Shown here in pieces: positions 47,124-58,215 of a stretch of DNA of 64,000 nt. A program made the translations under genes and the position numbers. Below the pieces are notes generated by a model, which did not search any database, had not been told where the DNA came from, and saw only the letters and a list, made by a program, of their open reading frames with translations. This DNA is from Hydrangea macrophylla (lineage: Eukaryota > Streptophyta > Magnoliopsida > Cornales > Hydrangeaceae): contig CM066984.1 of NCBI GenBank assembly GCA_033977485.1, positions 26,123,001-26,187,000 on the forward strand, read 5' to 3'. The stretch's first letter is position 1, and each line of letters begins with the position of its first letter.

Positions 47124-47858
47124 CCATCCACCACTTATTAAAGATTTCATCCCCGAAATCCGAAGTAAGCAGGGTTAAAACAAAAATAGAAATTTTTCCC
47201 GCATCTCTGACTCCAATTCCCATTAAGCTTCTCCTTCGTCGTGGTTCTTCCACTAAATCTTCACTAGTAAAATCTCTTTATTTCTGAGCTTCTTCACTCG
47301 TCGGTCTAGAATATGCACTGGTCCTTCGTTGTATGTCACGTTCTCGTTTACCTCGATATCTTTAAAACTAATCTCGTGCGCTGGTTGTGGCCATACTTCC
47401 TCAACATGCTGATGTGGAAAATGTTGTGCACTTCCAACATCTTCGATGGTAATGCAAGTTTGTAGGCTACCTATCCAACACATTCTAGGATCTTGAATGG
47501 TCTAATGAATCACGACGATGGCTTGCCTCTCTTCTGTCTGAATTTGAAGATACCTCGAACTAGCAAAACTTTGAGTAGTACATGATCTCCAACTGTGAAC
47601 TCTAGATCTTTCTGTTGCTTGTCAGCATAGCTCTTGTTTCTGGATTGAGCTATCTTCATCTTGTCACATATAATTTGGATCTTCTCACTGGTTTCTCGAA
47701 TCATCTCAGGCCCAAGTAGCTGAGTATCTCTGACTTCAGCCCAATATAGCGGTGATCAGCAAGGTCTTCTATATTAAGCTTCAAATGGTGTCATCCCTAT
47801 GCTCATGTGATAGCTATTGTTGTAGGCAAACTCGATTAGCGGGTGCGTCTCCCATGAA
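47124..47858 (-). pseudogene. Integrase C-terminus and chromodomain, copy B
   Basis: The frame 47510-47704 has KMKIAQSRNKSYADKQQKD and FTVGDHVLLKV. The frame 47253-47483 contains the chromodomain start (EGPVHILDRRVKKLRNKEI). Both match copy A at 1800-2230. A frameshift separates them. The coding sequence is cut at 47859 by the TSD of copia C3 and continues at 56554. Confidence 0.82.
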
Positions 47859-47863
47859 CTCTC
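47859..47863. other. Target-site duplication CTCTC, left copy
   Basis: Precedes the TGTAGGAAAA terminus of C3 and is repeated at 56549-56553. Confidence 0.95.
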
Positions 47864-49357
47864 TGTAGGAAAAGTGGTTTAAAGTTAGAGTTTAAACGCG
47901 CAGCGGAAATAGGTTAAGTTATCAAACTTTTGATATTCCAGGATCTACTACTCGTCAATTCCATAGATGCGTACAAGGGGGTGCAAGAATTATACCTTAG
48001 TGTCTTGAACCCAATTCTGAAACTCTAACTTCCAGCAACCTCCACTAGATGATCTTCACCCTTATGACTCCTGCGGATGCCTGCCGGAAACACTAGGGTT
48101 GGTGGGAACCCTAATAGAGAGGATATGAAGGTTTTGGGAAGACTATGATAGTTTCTGCAGCTTCTGCGTATAAAAACGACGATCAATTCTTCCAGAACGC
48201 AGCTGCCCTATTTATAGATTTCCAGAACCGACCTAGACTTCGATCGATCGAAGTGAGTTCGATCGATCGGACCTTCGATCGATCGAACCATTCTCGATCG
48301 ATCGAACCTGATGACTTCAATCGATCGAACATACTTCGATCGATCGAACCTGTCTTAACAGCTTCCTCAAGTGTCTTTCCAAGCATCCTAGCGGAGCTAA
48401 GAGTGGGACCTCCTAGGCTCTTTATTGTTGGCTCAGACCAGTTTGTTAATTACCATGACTAAACTCTTTGATCAGTAAACTAACTAACTGGTCAGTTAAC
48501 GTTTATTCCACTATAAAACGATAACTGAACTCCAACGCAAAAGAACATATCCGAAGCGATAACTAGACTTGTATGGTGTACTAATGTCCCTCTACCGTCA
48601 GCATTCGTAATCATATTCAGGTAGTCGGATAACTGTTACTGTCAACCTGAATCATGATTACTTCTTGTATTCCTTGAGTCCCATTCACTACTCATGATTA
48701 CCAAACATGTTGATAACTCTTATCAACAAGACTGCAGTACTCAGTAATCAACTTGGTGACATTCTCAAGGGAATGCTTACTCTGAATCAGAGGGTAGATT
48801 CTATCTTGACAATATATGTTCACAACCCTGTGGACATGACATACCCAAGATACGCAGGTGTTGATCTTCTATAGACCTCACTGATTGGTAAGTCAAAGCA
48901 GCCATATCCATAGTCTGTGTTCATAATCATCTCAAGATTGAGAACACGTACCTTATACAAGTTATGAGTTCCTATTGACTGTTGACAGCCTTAAGCGTCA
49001 ATAGGAAAGCTCAGGTCCGTCAATGCACTATAAGCACTAGCATATCAACTAAGAGCTACACTCTAGTGATTGAGATTAATCACTCCATCCAATGGTAGTT
49101 AATTATGCTACAGTGTAGACCTGATGAGGTATCCAGTCTCATCATCCACTGTGACATATTCTAAGTATTAAAGAATAGTAATTCGTATCTCACTAGTGTG
49201 TATCTCATACACACACAAATTGCTTACTATGATACTTAAGGATAAAACAATCATCTCATGAAAGAAACATACACAATGAAATGTAAAGCTGATATCAATA
49301 TATTATAATGCTAATGTCTCATACATAAAGTAATGGTTTGAGGGCACAAACCCAACA
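47864..49357 (-). repeat. 3' LTR of copia C3
   Basis: TGTAGGAAAA to CCCAACA (plus strand). Minus-strand TATAAATA is at 48209-48216, with the palindrome cluster upstream at about 48239-48350. Confidence 0.95.
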
Positions 49358-49372
49358 AACTCCCACTTGCAC

Positions 49373-52300
49373 TCACAACCATTCAGAACTACATCTAAGA
49401 CCTAGACTATCTAGATGACGATCAAAGACCTTCTGTGGTAAGGCCTTTGTAAACGGATCAGCAAGATTGTCAGCGGTGGCAATCTTGGTGACAGTCACAT
49501 CTCCACGTTGAACTATATCTCGGATTAGGTGATATTTCCGCTCTACGTGCTTTCCCTTCCCGTGGTTCCTTGGCTCCTTGGACTGAGCCACTGCCCCACT
49601 ATTATCGCAGTATAGCGTAATAGGTGACAGCGACGCTGGTACCACCTCGAGTTCCATAAGGAACTTCTTGAGCCAAACAGCTTCCTTTGCGGCTTCACAA
49701 GCAGCCACATACTCAGCTTCTGTAGTTGAGTCTGCAATGCATTTCTGCTTAATGCTCCTCCAACTAACAGCACCACCTCCCAAGGTAAAGAGATGTCCGG
49801 ATGTCGACTTTCTCGAATCTTTATCTGACATAAAGTCTGAGTCAGTGTATCCTATTGGAATTAACTCACTACCGCCGTACATAAGCATGTAATCTTTAGT
49901 TCTTCTCAAGTACTTAAGAATGTGCTTAACGGCTGTCCAGTGCTCTGGACCAGGATTCGATTGATACCTGCTAACCATGCCAACGGCAAAGCAGATATCT
50001 GGTCTAGTGCATAACATCGCATACATGAGACTTCCCACTGCCGAGGCATAGGGAATTCCTTCCATGCGATTCCTCTCCTCTTGTGTCTTTGGACACTGGT
50101 TCTTGGAGAACGCTAAACCATGCCTGAAAGGTAACAAACCTTTCTTCGAATTATCCATTGAAAACCTAGTTAGCACTTTCTCGATATAACCAGCTTGAGA
50201 TAATCCCATTATCTTTCGCTTGCGATCCCGAAAGAGCTTTATCCCAAGAATATAGCTCGCCTCTCCTAGATCCTTTATATCGAAAGTACTAGCTAGCCAA
50301 AACTTGACCGTTGACAGTGCCGCTACATCATTCCCAATGAGTAGAATGTCGTCAACGTAAAGCACAAGAAAAGCCACTACTTTTCCTTCACATTTCTTGT
50401 ATACACAAGGCTCATCCAGATTCTGTATGAAACCAAATGACTTGACCGCTTGGTCAAATCGGATGTTCCAACTTCTGGATGCCTGCTTAAGCCCATAAAT
50501 GGACTTTTGCAACTTGCATACCAAGTTACCTTTCCGACCAGCTATGAACCCTTCTGGTTGTTGCATATAGATGTCCTCCTCAAGATTACCATTCAAGAAT
50601 GCAGTCTTGACGTCCATCTGCCAGATTTCATAATCTAGGCATACAGCAATGGATAAGAGTATTCTGATGGACTTGAGCATGGCTACCGGCGAGAAGGTTT
50701 CCTCATAGTCAATGCCCTCCCTCTGAGTATAGCCTTTCGCCACAAGCCTTGCCTTAAAGGTCTCAACCTTTCCATAAGATCCTCTTTTCCTCTTATAGAC
50801 CCACTTGCAGCCAATGGGTTTAATATTGGCTGGAAGTTCTACAAGATCCCAGACCTGATTGGAATCCATAGATTCCAATTCAGCCTTCATAGCTTTAATC
50901 CAATGAACTGAATCAACATCAGCCATTGCCTCTTCGTAAGTGGTAGGATCAGATTCAGATTCTATGGAGACAGCTTCAAAAACTTCTCCTAAGAACATAT
51001 ATCTATCAGGCTGGCTGATAATCCTCCCACTACGACGAGGTACCGGTGCGGAAATGGGTGAAGAAGTGGTATTTTCTTGATTTTCATCGTTATCAACTGC
51101 GGGTTGGACAGAGGGCTCTCCTTCTATCTCTCTAAGATCTATCCTTCCCTTAGGTTTATGGTTCATGATATAATCATCCTCCAAGAAAACAACATTTGTA
51201 CTAACAAACACTTTCTGTTCTCTTGGATCATAAAAATACCATCCATAAGTACCCTTTGGATACCCTACAAAGTAACATACTTCCGATCTAGAATCCAACT
51301 TGCTCATCTTTCCTTTGAACACATGTGCCGGACACCCCCATATCCGGAGATGTTGCAAAGAAGGCTTGCGCCCAATCCACATCTCTTGTGGTGTCCTGGG
51401 AACAGATTTGCTTGGTACTAGATTTAGTATGTATGCAGCGGTTTCCAAAGCATAACCCCAAAGGAATAATGGCAACTCTGAATAACTCATCATCGACCTA
51501 GTCATGTCTAAAAGAGTCCGATTCCTTCTCTCCGCTACACCGTTCTGCTGAGGCGTACCAGGTGCAGTCAACTGTGACAGAATCCCATTCTGTACGAGGT
51601 GATCAATAAACTCATTAGAGAGGTACTTGCCACCTCGATCAGATCGAATGGCCTTGATATGTGTGCCCGATTGCTTCTCCACTTCAGCCCTAAACTCTTT
51701 GAACTTTTCAAAGGCTTCAGACTTGTGCTGCATTAGGTACACATATCCATACCTAGAGTGGTCATCGATAAATGTTATGAAATACTCATAACCACCCCTT
51801 GCTCTAATATTTATTGGTCCACACACATCAGTATGAACTAATTCCAACAATGCATTGGTCCTATTGCCCTTTGCAGGAAAGGGCCTTTTGGTCGTCTTAC
51901 CCTCCAAACAAGACTCGCAGACTTCCATTGGTTCGAGAACCAAATCGCCTAAGACCCCTTCTTTGACTAGTCTGCCAATCCTATTCAGATTGATATGGCC
52001 AAGCCTCATATGCCAAAGCCTTGTTGGATTAGTGGAAGGTTCCTTTCTTTTAGATGGTAAAGTTACCACTGAGTTATTAAGTTCCAAACAAGAATCTTTT
52101 GAAATATTGGGAGTAATCACATACAAACCATTTGATTTAACACCAGAACATATAAAAGAACTGCTTCTTTTAATGACAACTTCAGTTCCAAAATGAAAGG
52201 AATAACCATTATTCGTTAAATTAGAAACTGAAATTAAATTACGTCTCATTAAAGGGACGTAAAGTACATCTGATAAAATCAAAACTTTATTGTCTGAAAA

Positions 52301-53362
52301 TTCTAAAACTACGACTCCTATAGCAACCGCAGATACGGTTGCGCTAGAACCTAGAGTAAGCACGATCTCCCCATCACTGCATTTCCTGGTTGATCTGAAC
52401 CCTTGCAATGAATTACAGATATGGTTAGTCGCACCAGAATCAATGCACCAAGTGTTTGAAGTATCCGTAATAAAACTTACTTCAATCACATGTGATTCAA
52501 TCATACCTTGAACTCTTGTAGCTAAGAATTCTGGACAGTTCCTCTTCCAGTGGCCCTTCTCACCGCATTGGAAACACTTTCCTTTGCCTTGGCCACCCAC
52601 CTTCCCTTTGCCCTTACCTTTTCCCTTAGATTTCGCAATCTTAGGGACCGGTCCAACACTTGAACCACCAGTGCCAGCCTTCTTCTTTCCTTTCTTACCT
52701 TTCGGTGTAGATCGGGAAGAAGAAGCGCTTTTCTCAACGTTTAAAATGCTGCCCCCAGGTTTGATCACCCCTTCTGCTGCCAGTAAAGAACTCATTAATT
52801 CGCTCATTGAAAAATCCATTTGATTCATATTATAGTTAAGTTTGAATTGAGCGAATGATGGCGACAGCGAGTTGAGGATCATATCAACTTGGGTCTGTGC
52901 ATCGATGTTGGCTCCCAAGGTCTCCAGTTCGTTTAAATAACCAATAATTTTTAAAACATGTTCTTTGACTGGAGTACCTTCCGACATCTTTGCACTCATT
53001 ATCTTCTGCATGGCTACCTGTCTGGCAGGCCTGCCATGCTCCCCAAACATCTTTTTCAGGGATGTGATAATGTCACTGGCAGAATCGTTCGATTGGAATT
53101 GGTGTTGTAACACACCAGCCATTGAGACCAGAATGTAACAACGGGCCATTCCATTCGACTTCTTCCATTTGTCGAACTCGCGTCTGGCAGCTGCCGAAGC
53201 ATTTGCCGCGGGTTCTTCAGGGCTTGGGGTGGTGAGGACATATATGTGATCCTCCGCAGTTAAAACGATGTCAAGGTTACGTTTCCATTCAGTGTAGTTA
53301 TTTCCAGTTAACTTGTTTTGAGTGAGTATGGTAGCAAGTGGACTAAATGCAGATCCAGACAT
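49373..53362 (-). CDS. Copia gag-pol polyprotein of C3 (intact, 1329 aa)
   Basis: The element's proteins are encoded as one frame, to be cut by its own protease. Gag occupies about residues 1-290, with zinc knuckle [14 protein letters not shown] at 263-276 after a Lys/Gly-rich linker. Protease has DSGATNH from D308. Integrase has the HHCC finger (H451, C482, C485) and D512, D575, E611 (35 residues between the last two). RT has [20 protein letters not shown] and YVDDILL (Y1002-D1005). RNase H has [22 protein letters not shown] and [10 protein letters not shown]. The start is the same ATG as in C1 and C2, beginning [25 protein letters not shown] replaces SDRGGEY beside the second integrase aspartate; whether this matters is unknown. 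The stop lies just before the polypurine tract. No env-like frame is present. Confidence 0.97.
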   Translation of the reverse strand: MSGSAFSPLATILTQNKLTGNNYTEWKRNLDIVLTAEDHIYVLTTPSPEEPAANASAAARREFDKWKKSNGMARCYILVSMAGVLQHQFQSNDSASDIITSLKKMFGEHGRPARQVAMQKIMSAKMSEGTPVKEHVLKIIGYLNELETLGANIDAQTQVDMILNSLSPSFAQFKLNYNMNQMDFSMSELMSSLLAAEGVIKPGGSILNVEKSASSSRSTPKGKKGKKKAGTGGSSVGPVPKIAKSKGKGKGKGKVGGQGKGKCFQCGEKGHWKRNCPEFLATRVQGMIESHVIEVSFITDTSNTWCIDSGATNHICNSLQGFRSTRKCSDGEIVLTLGSSATVSAVAIGVVVLEFSDNKVLILSDVLYVPLMRRNLISVSNLTNNGYSFHFGTEVVIKRSSSFICSGVKSNGLYVITPNISKDSCLELNNSVVTLPSKRKEPSTNPTRLWHMRLGHINLNRIGRLVKEGVLGDLVLEPMEVCESCLEGKTTKRPFPAKGNRTNALLELVHTDVCGPINIRARGGYEYFITFIDDHSRYGYVYLMQHKSEAFEKFKEFRAEVEKQSGTHIKAIRSDRGGKYLSNEFIDHLVQNGILSQLTAPGTPQQNGVAERRNRTLLDMTRSMMSYSELPLFLWGYALETAAYILNLVPSKSVPRTPQEMWIGRKPSLQHLRIWGCPAHVFKGKMSKLDSRSEVCYFVGYPKGTYGWYFYDPREQKVFVSTNVVFLEDDYIMNHKPKGRIDLREIEGEPSVQPAVDNDENQENTTSSPISAPVPRRSGRIISQPDRYMFLGEVFEAVSIESESDPTTYEEAMADVDSVHWIKAMKAELESMDSNQVWDLVELPANIKPIGCKWVYKRKRGSYGKVETFKARLVAKGYTQREGIDYEETFSPVAMLKSIRILLSIAVCLDYEIWQMDVKTAFLNGNLEEDIYMQQPEGFIAGRKGNLVCKLQKSIYGLKQASRSWNIRFDQAVKSFGFIQNLDEPCVYKKCEGKVVAFLVLYVDDILLIGNDVAALSTVKFWLASTFDIKDLGEASYILGIKLFRDRKRKIMGLSQAGYIEKVLTRFSMDNSKKGLLPFRHGLAFSKNQCPKTQEERNRMEGIPYASAVGSLMYAMLCTRPDICFAVGMVSRYQSNPGPEHWTAVKHILKYLRRTKDYMLMYGGSELIPIGYTDSDFMSDKDSRKSTSGHLFTLGGGAVSWRSIKQKCIADSTTEAEYVAACEAAKEAVWLKKFLMELEVVPASLSPITLYCDNSGAVAQSKEPRNHGKGKHVERKYHLIRDIVQRGDVTVTKIATADNLADPFTKALPQKVFDRHLDSLGLRCSSEWL

Positions 53363-55038
53363 TATGATTACTGAAAATCAAACAAACAAAATAAATATGG
53401 ATATCAGAATTGACAGTTTGAAATAAAAGAATCCTTAAAACTCTTATTTAAAAACAAAGTCGCCGGAATATCAAAACGAAAGAATAAAGCCTCCGTGTGG
53501 TGGTCAATGTTCGATCTTTCGATTTATCATGACTTATCCGCTATGCAACTCTTGCAAAATAGCCATGACTCCCGAACCTATTTGATCTCTAAGTTTCTGA
53601 ATAATGCCCCGTGTGGGATCCCTTATCCATAGCTTAGCTAGTGTGTACCATTAACTAGGATCCAATCACAACCGTCTCAAGTAGCGCCTCCGTGTGGTGG
53701 TCACCCTCTAACACGTCTGATTGATCCTATCCATAGGAAGTTCACATCTAGTAACCAATGAGCAGCGTACCCTCCGTATGGAATGATCACCCCTGGCGAG
53801 GTGACACAGAATACACTACTCATCTTACAATGAACCGTTAATGGAAGATCGTGGGTGTTATTTGATAAGACCCTCTCCCACTAGATTTAGTAAATTAAGG
53901 ATTTTGCTTTTGAAAAAATGTTTCCACACACTACCCATAAACATCCAATGTTTACTAATGTGTTGAAAACGGTTTTTGAATTTTATTTTGGAAAACTTGT
54001 TTTAAGTGCATGCAACAATGTATTATACGCCAATCACAAAACAAGCACATAAAACAAAAAACTAAAATGAAATATAGGCATTCAAACAATGCCTCTATCT
54101 CCCATGGCTCTATTTCCATAGATCCACCTTCTTGGTTTGGTCGCCTCCGGCTCCATCTTTATGGACAACGGCTCCTTGCTCCATCTTCATGGAATTTCTA
54201 ATTCTATTACATTGGACCTATGCTTCTTTTGAAGCTTACAATTTATCTAGAAAAAGGAATAGCAAAAAAAGAAATAAAAGGCTAGGGAAACCGGTGCGAC
54301 TTTCCTTTTTGTAGGATTGAAGTCGCAGCGCCCTTTACATACGCCTTAAAACCAAACCATTAATAAATTACAACATGCACCAATCTCAAACAATACAAAT
54401 ATTTAAACGACTTGGTGCCATGGGAGATAGCGACTAATTTTGCTGCAAAAGGGTTAGTCGTACACGCATCCACACATACATAACAAATATATGTAACTAT
54501 TGAAACACTTAATTGATTCACACAATATATAAACACTTTACATACTGAATTAGAACTTAAAACAACATCTTACTTCTCTGTCACAGTTCGATCGATCGAA
54601 GACTGTTCGATCGCTCGAACCTTCGATCGATTGAACACTGTTCAATCGCTTGAACATTCTGTTTCACAGAATGATTTAAAAATTTTACAGAAATAATTTA
54701 AGATTAAAGTATAATTTAAAAAAACTTTATAACTGTGAACAGAACACCTGGACAGAGAATCTGTCTCGATCGATCTAACACTATTTGATCGATCGAACAC
54801 CAGAAGGCTTCGATCGATCGAAACTAGTTCGATCGATCGAAACCAGAATGTTCGATCGATCGAAACAAGTTCGATCGATCGAACCCACCTTGCATCCTAT
54901 GCAATCACAGTTTTGTATTCTGCTGCGATAACACTGCAGAAACAGAACTGTGACGATGCAATTTCGAAAACAGTTCTAAAATCAACATGCAAATCAAAAC
55001 TAGGGTTCCAAAACGCATCTATAGATCCAAACGAGCGT
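53363..55038 (-). other. Leader of copia C3 with palindrome cluster
   Basis: Non-coding, 1.7 kb. The cluster at about 54587-54888 includes several perfect TTCGATCGATCGAA copies and lies near the primer site, as in C2. Confidence 0.8.
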
Positions 55039-55039
55039 G

Positions 55040-55051
55040 GCTCTGATACCA
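55040..55051 (-). other. Primer-binding site of copia C3
   Basis: The minus strand reads TGGTATCAGAGC, exact initiator tRNA-Met type, next to the LTR border at 55054. Confidence 0.9.
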
Positions 55052-55053
55052 AT

Positions 55054-56548
55054 TGTAGGAAAAAGTGGTTTAAAGTTAGAGTTTAAACGCGCAGCAGAAA
55101 TAGGTTAAGTTATCAAACTTTTGATATTCCAGGATCTACTACTCGTCAATTCCATAGATGCGTACAAGGGGGTGCAAGAATTATACCTTAGTGTCTTGAA
55201 CCCAATTCTGAAACTCTAACTTCCAGCAACCTCCACTAGATGATCTTCACCCTTATGACTCCTGCGGATGCCTGCCGGAAAGACTAGGGTTGGTGGGAAC
55301 CCTAATAGAGAGGATATGAAGGTTTTGGGAAGACTATGATAGTTTCTGCAGCTTCTGCGTATAAAAACGACGATCAATTCTTCCAGAACGCAGCTGTCCT
55401 ATTTATAGATTTCCAGAACCGACCTAGACTTCGATCGATCGAAGTGAGTTCGATCGATCGAACCTTCGATCGATCGAACCATTCTCGATCGATCGAACCT
55501 GATGACTTCAATCGATCGAACATACTTCGATCGATCGAACCTGTCTTAACAGCTTCCTCAAGTGTCTTTCCAAGCATCCTAGCGGAGCTAAGAGTGGGAC
55601 CTCCTAGGCTCTTTATTGTTGGCTCAGACCAGTTTGTTAATTACCATGACTAAACTCTTTGATCAGTAAACTAACTAACTGGTCAGTTAACGTTTATTCC
55701 ACTATAAAACGATAACTGAACTCCAACGCAAAAGAACATATCCGAAGCGATAACTAGACTTGTATGGTGTACTAATGTCCCTCTACCGTCAGCATTCGTA
55801 ATCATATTCAGGTAGTCGGATAACTGTTACTGTCAACCTGAATCATGATTACTTCTTGTATTCCTTGAGTCCCATTCACTACTCATGATTACCAAACATG
55901 TTGATAACTCTTATCAACAAGACTGCAGTACTCAGTAATCAACTTGGTGACATTCTCAAGGGAATGCTTACTCTGAATCAGAGGGTAGATTCTATCTTGA
56001 CAATATATGTTCACAACCCTGTGGACATGACATACCCAAGATACGCAGGTGTTGATCTTCTATAGACCTCACTGATTGGTAAGTCAAAGCAGCCATATCC
56101 ATAGTCTGTGTTCATAATCATCTCAAGATTGAGAACACGTACCTTATACAAGTTATGAGTTCCTATTGACTGTTGACAGCCTTAAGCGTCAATAGGAAAG
56201 CTCAGGTCCGTCAATGCACTATAAGCACTAGCATATCAACTAAGAGCTACACTCTAGTGATTGAGATTAATCACTCCATCCAATGGTAGTTAATTATGCT
56301 ACAGTGTAGACCTGATGAGGTATCCAGTCTCATCATCCACTGTGACATATTCTAAGTATTAAAGAATAGTAATTCGTATCTCACTAGTGTGTATCTCATA
56401 CACACACGAATTGCTTACTATGATACTTAAGGATAAAACAATCATCTCATGAAAGAAACATACACAATGAAATGTAAAGTTGATATCAATATATTATAAT
56501 GCTAATGTCTCATACATAAAGTAATGGTTTGAGGGCACAAACCCAACA
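55054..56548 (-). repeat. 5' LTR of copia C3
   Basis: 1495 bp, nearly identical to 47864-49357. Confidence 0.95.
55400..55541 (-). promoter_or_regulatory. Presumed promoter of C3: TATA box and palindrome cluster
   Basis: Minus-strand TATAAATA at 55400-55407. Six GATCGATC motifs lie at 55429-55541, about 20-135 bp upstream in element orientation. Almost all are perfect here, in contrast to old C0. Confidence 0.6.
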
Positions 56549-56553
56549 CTCTC
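56549..56553. other. Target-site duplication CTCTC, right copy
   Basis: Matches 47859-47863. Integrase homology of copy B resumes after it. Confidence 0.95.
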
Positions 56554-58117
56554 GAATTCAATGACACAGCCTCGCAACATACCTTCCATCACTTGATTGA
56601 CTCGTTCTGTTTGACCGTCTATCTGTGGATGAAAGGCTAAACTCAAGTTCAGTGAAGTTCCCATTGTTGTCTAAAGGCTCTTCTAAAATTCTACGGTGAA
56701 GCACGAATCTCAATCTAATACTATTGAGATAGGTACAGTGTGCAGTCGCACAACTTGTAGTAGATACATCTGGCTCAACCGTTCAACTGGGTACGTTATG
56801 CTGTAAGCGATGAAATGCACTGACTTCACTATTAACCAAATAGCGTCATGATTTTGCTGATATTCTCGAAAATCAACCACGAAATCCATGGTGATGTGTT
56901 CTCCTTTCCATTAGGGAATTGGTAACAGTTGTAGCAGTCCAGGTGGTTTTTGATGTTCTACCTTCACTTGCTTGTAAACAAGACATTGTGATACATACTC
57001 GGCCAATTCTCGCTTTATTCCTTCCCACCAAAAATTTCTCTTCAAGTCCTTATACATCTTGTTTCCTCTGGGGTGCATAGTTATCCTTGACTTGTGTGCG
57101 TCATCCAAAATATCCTTTCTGAGACTACCGTCATTTGGTACGCAAAGTCTACCTTTACATCTCAATGCTCCATCTGTATTGATACTCCATATTTATGGTT
57201 CCTTTGCGGACATCTTAGCAAACCATAGTTTCAAATCCTTATTTGATTGTTGAGCTTCCAAGATGCGGCTGATGAGAGTCGGTTGCACGATAAGACATCC
57301 AAAGTGTTGTCCTTATCCTGATTCCGCTGATTGGAGGTTGAATCCAGCTAATGTCTTCAATGCTCGCCTTTCTCTAATCAAAATTAAAGAAATCAAAAGG
57401 TAGGGCCTTTGGCTCAAAGTATCAGCTACAGCATTTACTTTACCCGAATGGTATTACAAAGCGAAATAGTAGTCCTTGAGTAGTTCCATCTATCTTCATT
57501 GTCACATGTTCAACTCCTTCTGATAGAACAGGTACTGTAAATTCTTGTGATATGAGAATAAGTCAAACTTCTCTCCATACAAGTATTGTCTCCAAATCTG
57601 TAAAGCAAATACGATCGCAGCTAGTTCTAAGTCATGCATTGGATAACTTTTCTCATGCGGCTTCAGCTGTCTTGATCTGTATGCAATAACATTTCAATCT
57701 TGTATTAGCACACAACCAAGTCCTTGGTGTGATTCGTCACTATAGATTATGAATCGTTCACCACTCTTAGGTATCACAAGTATAGGTGCTGAGGTTAGTC
57801 CCTTCTTTACTTCCCAAAATGCATCCTCATGTTTATCAGTCCATTCATACTTCATCTCCTTCCTTGTCATGCTTTTCAACGGTCCTGCAATCTTGGAGAA
57901 TCCTTCCACAAATCTCTGGTAATATCCAGCCAATCCAAGAAAACTCCTAACTTCAGTCGCATTTATCGCTCTATTCTAGCTCAAGAATGCATTGATCTTA
58001 GATGAGTCTACAGAAATTCCAACCTGTGATATCACATGTCCCAAGAATTTGACTTCCTAAAACCAGAATTCACACTTGCTGAATTTTGCATACTATTGTC
58101 TCTAAGAGTTTGTAGAG
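56554..58117 (-). pseudogene. Copy B pol remainder: RT start, RNase H and integrase N-terminus
   Basis: The integrase zinc finger and linker are at 56911-57165 (HKSRITMHPRGNKMYKDLK, NFWWEGIKRELAEYV); the second pair of metal ligands is damaged (CLVYKQVK). RNase H and connection are at 57694-57933 (MAGYYQRFVEGFSKIAGPL, IYSDESHQGLGCVLIQD). Between 57170 and 57690 only decayed RNase H is seen. Homology to copy A RT continues to 58117 and then stops, before the catalytic FIDD box would be reached. Many stops and frameshifts. Confidence 0.83.
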
Positions 58118-58215
58118 CAATCTGTATTGAAGCTTGGAGCTTCAATGGAGGTCCCCTCTCTCTTCTCTTCTCTGTCTGTCTATTCTCTCTTTCTTCTTCT
58201 CTTTCTTTCCTTCTA
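58118..58215 (-). repeat. Tekay LTR scrap at a deletion junction
   Basis: The sequence TGAAGCTTGGAGCTTCAATG and the pyrimidine-rich run after it match the copy B LTR at about 46588-46660. It joins directly to broken RT, with TGTATTGAA shared or nearly shared at the breakpoint. An internal deletion from RT into the 5' LTR is the simplest reading. Confidence 0.72.

Larger units (their letters stand above)
47864..56548 (-). mobile_element. Copia element C3, complete and apparently intact
   Basis: 8685 bp with an exact CTCTC TSD, 1494- and 1495-bp LTRs, primer site, 1.7-kb leader and an uninterrupted 1329-codon gag-pol. The LTRs differ at about seven positions plus one indel (roughly 0.5%), so insertion is recent. 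All core catalytic motifs are present. This is the best candidate in the window for an active or recently active element and could supply enzymes to C1 and C2. It belongs to a Ty1/copia lineage with LTRs of about 1.5 kb; I do not assign it further. Confidence 0.95.
44976..58117 (-). mobile_element. Tekay/Del-type chromovirus (copy B), split by copia C3
   Basis: Visible are the 3' LTR (44976-47123), integrase with chromodomain (47124-47858), copia C3 inserted at 47864-56548, then the rest of integrase, RNase H and the start of RT (56554-58117). Homology stops at 58117, so the RT palm, protease, gag and 5' LTR are gone. CCATG at 44971-44975 is a possible TSD whose partner is lost. Copy B resembles copy A but is a different subfamily, with a shorter LTR. 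Confidence 0.87.
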
